Source: Candidatus Hydrogenedens sp. | GTDB lineage: Bacteria; Hydrogenedentota; Hydrogenedentia; Hydrogenedentales; Hydrogenedentaceae | Direction of reading: 5' to 3' | NCBI GenBank assembly: GCA_020216745.1 | Contig: JAIWNQ010000252.1 | Location: 1 to 10,000, forward strand | Length of the DNA: 10,000 nucleotides | Shown here: positions 7,367 to 10,000 of the stretch, one piece after another | Position numbering within the stretch: the first letter of the stretch is position 1 | Layout: the number at the start of each line of letters is the position of its first letter | Position numbers and translations under genes: made by a program | Notes under the pieces: model-generated | What the model was told of the DNA's origin: nothing | The model's input: only the letters and a program-made list of their open reading frames with translations | Databases searched by the model: none

Positions 7367-7582
7367 TTAGTGATACTGTGCGACAGTAATATCTGCTCCA
7401 CCTGCAGCGGAACCACCACCACTAAGTCCAGCAATTCCTCCGGTTCCGCCAGCACCACCAGCGAGACCTCTTACCTGTCTGATTTGAGTGGTCTGTTGTG
7501 TCGGTGTAGAACTGTCAGCAAATACTGCAAATGCACAAAGAGCCAACAGAACTACGAGTGTAAGGCTTACTAACTTCTTCAC
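7367..7582 (-). CDS. Small secreted glycine-rich peptide
   Basis: A 71-residue precursor that I do not recognise. Residues 1-22 are a textbook Sec signal peptide (MKKLVSLTLVVLLALCAFA, then VFA before D23). The mature part of about 49 residues begins with a Ser/Thr/Gln stretch and an IRQVRG segment. It then becomes almost pure Gly/Ala/Ser (GLAGGAGGTGGIAGLSGGG and onward) and ends ADITVAQYH. There are no Cys in the mature part, so it is neither a disulfide-rich toxin nor a lipoprotein. The start is GTG at 7582, decided by AGGAGG six bases upstream. A good promoter lies about 70 bases upstream. The strong expression signals argue it is a real, possibly abundant gene. Its role could be envelope structure, a short adhesive peptide or a bacteriocin-like Gly-rich peptide; none of these is demonstrated. 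The opposite-strand ORF is a shadow. Confidence 0.75.
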   Translation of the reverse strand: MKKLVSLTLVVLLALCAFAVFADSSTPTQQTTQIRQVRGLAGGAGGTGGIAGLSGGGSAAGGADITVAQYH

Positions 7583-7588
7583 GTTTTG

Positions 7589-7594
7589 CCTCCT
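7589..7594 (-). promoter_or_regulatory. Strong ribosome binding site fixing a GTG start
   Basis: AGGAGG on the reverse strand, preceded by A, ends six bases before GTG 7582. It is the best SD in the window and the reason for accepting the non-ATG start of the Gly-rich peptide. Confidence 0.85.
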
Positions 7595-7649
7595 TATAAT
7601 TGAGGTTTAGGTTATTTTATTATACCTGCAACTATTAAATTCTAAATAT

Positions 7650-7678
7650 ATATTACCATATTTAAACCTAAAAGTCAA
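7650..7678 (-). promoter_or_regulatory. Putative sigma-70-type promoter of the Gly-rich peptide gene
   Basis: On the reverse strand, TTGACT (7678-7673), a 17-base spacer, then TAATAT (7655-7650). The leader would be about 60 bases. A second, perfect TATAAT at 7624-7619 without a good -35 is an alternative. An 8-base inverted repeat, TTTAGGTT, has one arm in the spacer (7672-7665) and the other in the leader (7613-7606). Confidence 0.55.
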
Positions 7679-7697
7679 GTCATTTAATCCTTTTTTG

Positions 7698-7747
7698 AAA
7701 AAAAATTACCTTCGGGACATTTTTTCTTTTTGATAATGCCCCGAAGG
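7698..7747 (-). terminator. Intrinsic terminator of the Gfo/Idh/MocA gene
   Basis: Read on the reverse strand, CCTTCGGGGCAT (7747-7736) pairs with ATGTCCCGAAGG (7720-7709) over 12 bases with one G-U wobble. The loop is 15 bases and A-rich. After TAA comes a run of eight T (7705-7698). The hairpin starts 19 bases past the stop codon at 7767. This is the only convincing intrinsic terminator in the window. Confidence 0.93.
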
Positions 7748-7766
7748 CGATAAAATGCGGGTTTTA

Positions 7767-9074
7767 TTAAGCAACAGGCTCGAAGCCTTCTCTATATTGT
7801 TCACGTTTAATTAACTTATTTGCTTCGTCATCTTTAAATTTTAATGTCTTTGGGTCAAATTCTAAGGAACGACCAATACGATATGCAATGTTACCTAAAT
7901 GACAATGGGCACATGAAATATGAGCATCATAAGGAGTTACTGGTAGGTCTTCTTCCTTACGAGAACGAATAGCACGGAAGAATCTATCCCACTTATCTAA
8001 GTCTTCAGGTAAAGGTTCATTTACAGGAATAGGTTTATTCTTATAATCAAAAAAACCTTTTCTACGCACATAATAACCTTCCGTGCCGAAGAAACTATTA
8101 CCACAGTCTCCACCATCTGCTTCTTGGAAAGAGCCTAAATTGCGAACCTCAAATGTAACCATAGAACCGTCTTCGTAAGTGAACGATGTTGCCTGTGTAT
8201 TCGGTGTTTGTCCGTCATCATCCCAACCATATCTTCCACCGGTGCTATATACTTTTATAGGCAATCCGCGATTATGTCCCCAGCAGGCTATATCCATTTC
8301 GTGCACACCTTGATTACCAATCTCACCATTTCCATATTCCCAGAACCAGTGCCAATCATAATGGACATATAAACCAGGTTTATCTTTGCGGTCTTTATTC
8401 TTCATAAATGGATGGTCGGGAGATGTACCTTGCCACAATGTCCAGTTCAAATAATCGGGAGGATTGCCAGGTTCACCATGACCTATGGCAAAACGATTCC
8501 CATTCTTGTACACATAACCACGAGAATGCATAATTTTGCCGATGAAACCTTTGTGAATTAGTGCTATATCACGAATTAAAGTATTATCAGAACGGCTCTG
8601 TGTTCCGTGTTGGACAATGCGATTGTACTTTTTCGCCGCTTCTACTAATTGCGTTCCTTCCCAGATATTATGGGACATCGGTTTCTCTACATATACATCT
8701 TTACCTGCTTTACATCCCGTAACCGCTATTAATGTATGAGTATGATTAGGTGTCGCAATAGTAATAGCATGCACATTCGGGTCTTGGACTGCTTCACGAA
8801 AATCCTCGTAAGCCTTTGGAGTCTTGCCCTGTTTAGAGCCTACTGTTTTGACCATTCGCTCCAGAACCCTTTTATCGACATCACATAGAGCCACGATTTC
8901 TGCTTCATTCGATTTTTCTAAGATGTCTTTAATATGGCTTCCGCCTTGACCATTAAAGCCAATGGTGCAAATTCCGATGCGTTCATTTGCACCAAAGACC
9001 TTTCCCACAGCCATAGTTCCAGCAACCAACACTGCGGTGCTTTTCAAGAAACTTCGTCTTGTTAAAGATTTCAT
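7767..9074 (-). CDS. Tat-exported Gfo/Idh/MocA-family oxidoreductase
   Basis: A 435-residue NAD(P)-dependent sugar or cyclitol dehydrogenase-like protein. Residues 5-11 are a perfect twin-arginine motif (TRRSFLK), followed by an Ala/Val/Gly-rich segment ending FGA, so the folded, cofactor-loaded enzyme should leave the cytoplasm. The Rossmann dinucleotide loop is GFNGQGGSH (39-47), with D65 in LCDVD at the end of the second strand. ATPNHTH (107-113) and the family hallmark E130-K131-P132 follow. The C-terminal domain has the GVHEMD helix with candidate catalytic H258 and D261, and the closing NIAYRIGRSLEFDP typical of the planctomycete-type branch. The exact sugar cannot be inferred. An in-frame ATG at 9080 also exists, but AGGAG is only two bases before it and eight before ATG 9074, so 9074 is chosen. 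Downstream is a strong terminator; upstream, 94 bases away, is a hydrolase-like gene on the same strand. Confidence 0.95.
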   Translation of the reverse strand: MKSLTRRSFLKSTAVLVAGTMAVGKVFGANERIGICTIGFNGQGGSHIKDILEKSNEAEIVALCDVDKRVLERMVKTVGSKQGKTPKAYEDFREAVQDPNVHAITIATPNHTHTLIAVTGCKAGKDVYVEKPMSHNIWEGTQLVEAAKKYNRIVQHGTQSRSDNTLIRDIALIHKGFIGKIMHSRGYVYKNGNRFAIGHGEPGNPPDYLNWTLWQGTSPDHPFMKNKDRKDKPGLYVHYDWHWFWEYGNGEIGNQGVHEMDIACWGHNRGLPIKVYSTGGRYGWDDDGQTPNTQATSFTYEDGSMVTFEVRNLGSFQEADGGDCGNSFFGTEGYYVRRKGFFDYKNKPIPVNEPLPEDLDKWDRFFRAIRSRKEEDLPVTPYDAHISCAHCHLGNIAYRIGRSLEFDPKTLKFKDDEANKLIKREQYREGFEPVA

Positions 9075-9082
9075 AATCATTT

Positions 9083-9087
9083 CTCCT
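9083..9087 (-). promoter_or_regulatory. Ribosome binding site that selects the second ATG of the oxidoreductase
   Basis: AGGAG on the reverse strand. Spacing is two bases to ATG 9080 (too short) and eight to ATG 9074 (normal), which places the Met immediately before KSLTRRSFLK. Confidence 0.75.
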
Positions 9088-9122
9088 TATTGTTTTTGTT
9101 CAGAAAAGAAAGTGAATAGTTC

Positions 9123-9128
9123 ATTATA
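9123..9128 (-). promoter_or_regulatory. Putative -10 box for the oxidoreductase gene
   Basis: A perfect TATAAT on the reverse strand, 48 bases before ATG 9074. The closest -35-like element, TTGAAT (9156-9151), is too far (22 bases), so either the -35 is degenerate or the gene is also read from upstream. Confidence 0.4.
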
Positions 9129-9168
9129 CTAAATAAGATGGACTATTTTCATTCAATCTGGTTTCACA

Positions 9169-10000
9169 TTATCGGGGTAACAATTGTAGAAATATTGTTT
9201 CACCACTGCCGAGTGAAAGCAGTAAGGTTTCACGTTCAAACCACTTTTGCTCAGGTTGAAACAGATTCTCAATATTCAGAAATTGATTAAATTGTAGTAT
9301 ACGGTCTCCAATACCTTTCGTGTGTATAATCAACGTATTTGTACCAACCAGTAGTGTATCTGGTGTCTCTGAACTACCTTCCGCAATGGCTATAGGTATC
9401 TCCAAAATAGAAAAAATTTCACGAAGTACAAGGTAATTTAATGCAGGTTCTGCATACAAGACCGAGATCCATTTTTCATTAACAGTTTTCAACGCAATAC
9501 TCGGCTTCCCATTTGCTTGATAACGAGCAATAATATCGGCATCCTCGTCATCGATATAAACCAGAGGTTCCACAATATCCATGTTTCCAAAAGTCTCATC
9601 CTTATTTAGCCATCGACCATCTAAATCCATCGTAGAACCTGCAGTTGTTTTCGCATCACAATTTTTAATGCCAATTTGTGTAATATTGTGTACGGTTTCC
9701 AGTGTTTGTCCAGACATAGTCCAATAAGGCACATAATACCAGATTACAATAGCCTTATCTGATTCAAATATTCTATGTAACGTTTCAATTTCTTTTTCCT
9801 GAGATGGAGAAAAACTAAAAATAAAGTAAATAAGTTTTTTGGGAATCCGTTCATCGAGCAAGTCCTGCATTAAATAAAATTCAATAGGAAGACCTAATTT
9901 AAGCAGTTGGTCTCGCATATAGTTAACAGCATTTGAGTAAAACTCTATACCTTTAGGTGATAGAATATCGACGAACCGTTCATCAATTATTACTGCTAAC
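9169..10000 (-). CDS. C-terminal part of a glycoside-hydrolase-like protein (5' end outside window)
   Basis: Although an ATG exists at 9918, the frame stays open to the right edge and encodes similar protein before it (IIDERFVDILSPKGIEFYSN), so this is the last ~276 residues of a longer protein. The order of elements is ViDER near the edge, LGLPIEFYLMQDLLDE, then KKLIYFIFSFSPSQEKEIETL and AIVIWYYVPYW. This matches the flavodoxin/amidotransferase-like domain that follows the TIM barrel in GH42-type beta-galactosidases and many uncharacterised planctomycete-type hydrolases: a bound-to-barrel domain with a statement like 'yDLL...K.yiF.n.f'. A beta-rich C-terminal domain follows. Catalytic residues would lie in the missing part. 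It is followed on the same strand by the oxidoreductase after 94 bases with no terminator, so co-transcription is possible. The link to GH42-like proteins is by remembered pattern, not a search. Confidence 0.6.
   Translation of the reverse strand, partial: LAVIIDERFVDILSPKGIEFYSNAVNYMRDQLLKLGLPIEFYLMQDLLDERIPKKLIYFIFSFSPSQEKEIETLHRIFESDKAIVIWYYVPYWTMSGQTLETVHNITQIGIKNCDAKTTAGSTMDLDGRWLNKDETFGNMDIVEPLVYIDDEDADIIARYQANGKPSIALKTVNEKWISVLYAEPALNYLVLREIFSILEIPIAIAEGSSETPDTLLVGTNTLIIHTKGIGDRILQFNQFLNIENLFQPEQKWFERETLLLSLGSGETIFLQLLPR

Noticed and set aside
7370..7573. Ser/Thr/Cys-rich reading frame on the + strand opposite the Gly-rich peptide
   Set aside because: It has no SD and no signal peptide, and its Ser/Thr/Cys content is what the complement of Gly/Ala codons produces; the reverse-strand gene has all the expression signals.
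9916..9918. ATG as the start of the right-hand hydrolase-like gene
   Set aside because: The frame is open to the window edge with family-like sequence upstream and no SD before this ATG, so it is an internal Met.
1..10000. CRISPR array, insertion sequence, phage or plasmid genes
   Set aside because: No regularly spaced repeats, transposase or integrase motifs, terminal inverted repeats or replication genes were seen.

Overview
The window is AT-rich and gene-dense on both strands, and looks like chromosome from an uncultured bacterium with a Gram-negative envelope. That rests on twin-arginine (Tat) signals on two enzymes, a probable outer-membrane barrel protein ending in Phe, a Tat-exported Gfo/Idh/MocA oxidoreductase, a one-component sulfatase and two glycoside-hydrolase-like proteins. 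This mix is typical of the PVC group (Planctomycetes, Lentisphaerae) and of Hydrogenedentes/Sumerlaeota-like lineages. The phylum assignment is inference only; no rRNA or marker gene is present.

Layout. Positions 1-1491 (+): the 3' part of a hydrophilic Asn/Ser/Thr/Gln-rich protein with one C-terminal membrane helix. It overlaps a second gene that encodes a secreted, membrane-anchored protein with a cohesin-like domain. Positions 1692-3503 (-): an exported glycoside-hydrolase-like TIM-barrel protein of the GHL6 type. A 497-base non-coding divergent region follows, then 4001-4963 (+), a probable outer-membrane barrel protein of unknown role. Positions 5079-6536 (-): a Tat-exported type I sulfatase, divergent from 6632-7015 (+), a small two-repeat TFIIB-type zinc-ribbon protein. 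Positions 7223-7301 (-): tRNA-Pro(CGG). Just upstream of the tRNA on the same strand is a 71-residue secreted Gly-rich peptide gene (7367-7582) with a strong ribosome binding site and promoter. Positions 7767-9074 (-): a Tat-exported Gfo/Idh/MocA oxidoreductase ending in a clear intrinsic terminator. Positions 9169-10000 (-): the C-terminal part of another large glycoside-hydrolase-like protein, running off the right edge.

How the genes fit together. The sulfatase, the two hydrolase-like proteins and the oxidoreductase would suit extracytoplasmic processing of sulfated or unusual sugars. They are not one operon: strands alternate and most genes appear to have their own promoter. The cohesin-like protein and its N/S/T-rich neighbour may form a separate cell-surface module. 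No mobile element, CRISPR array or defence system is visible. The least explained items are the overlapping membrane-anchored pair at the left edge and the Gly-rich secreted peptide next to the tRNA.
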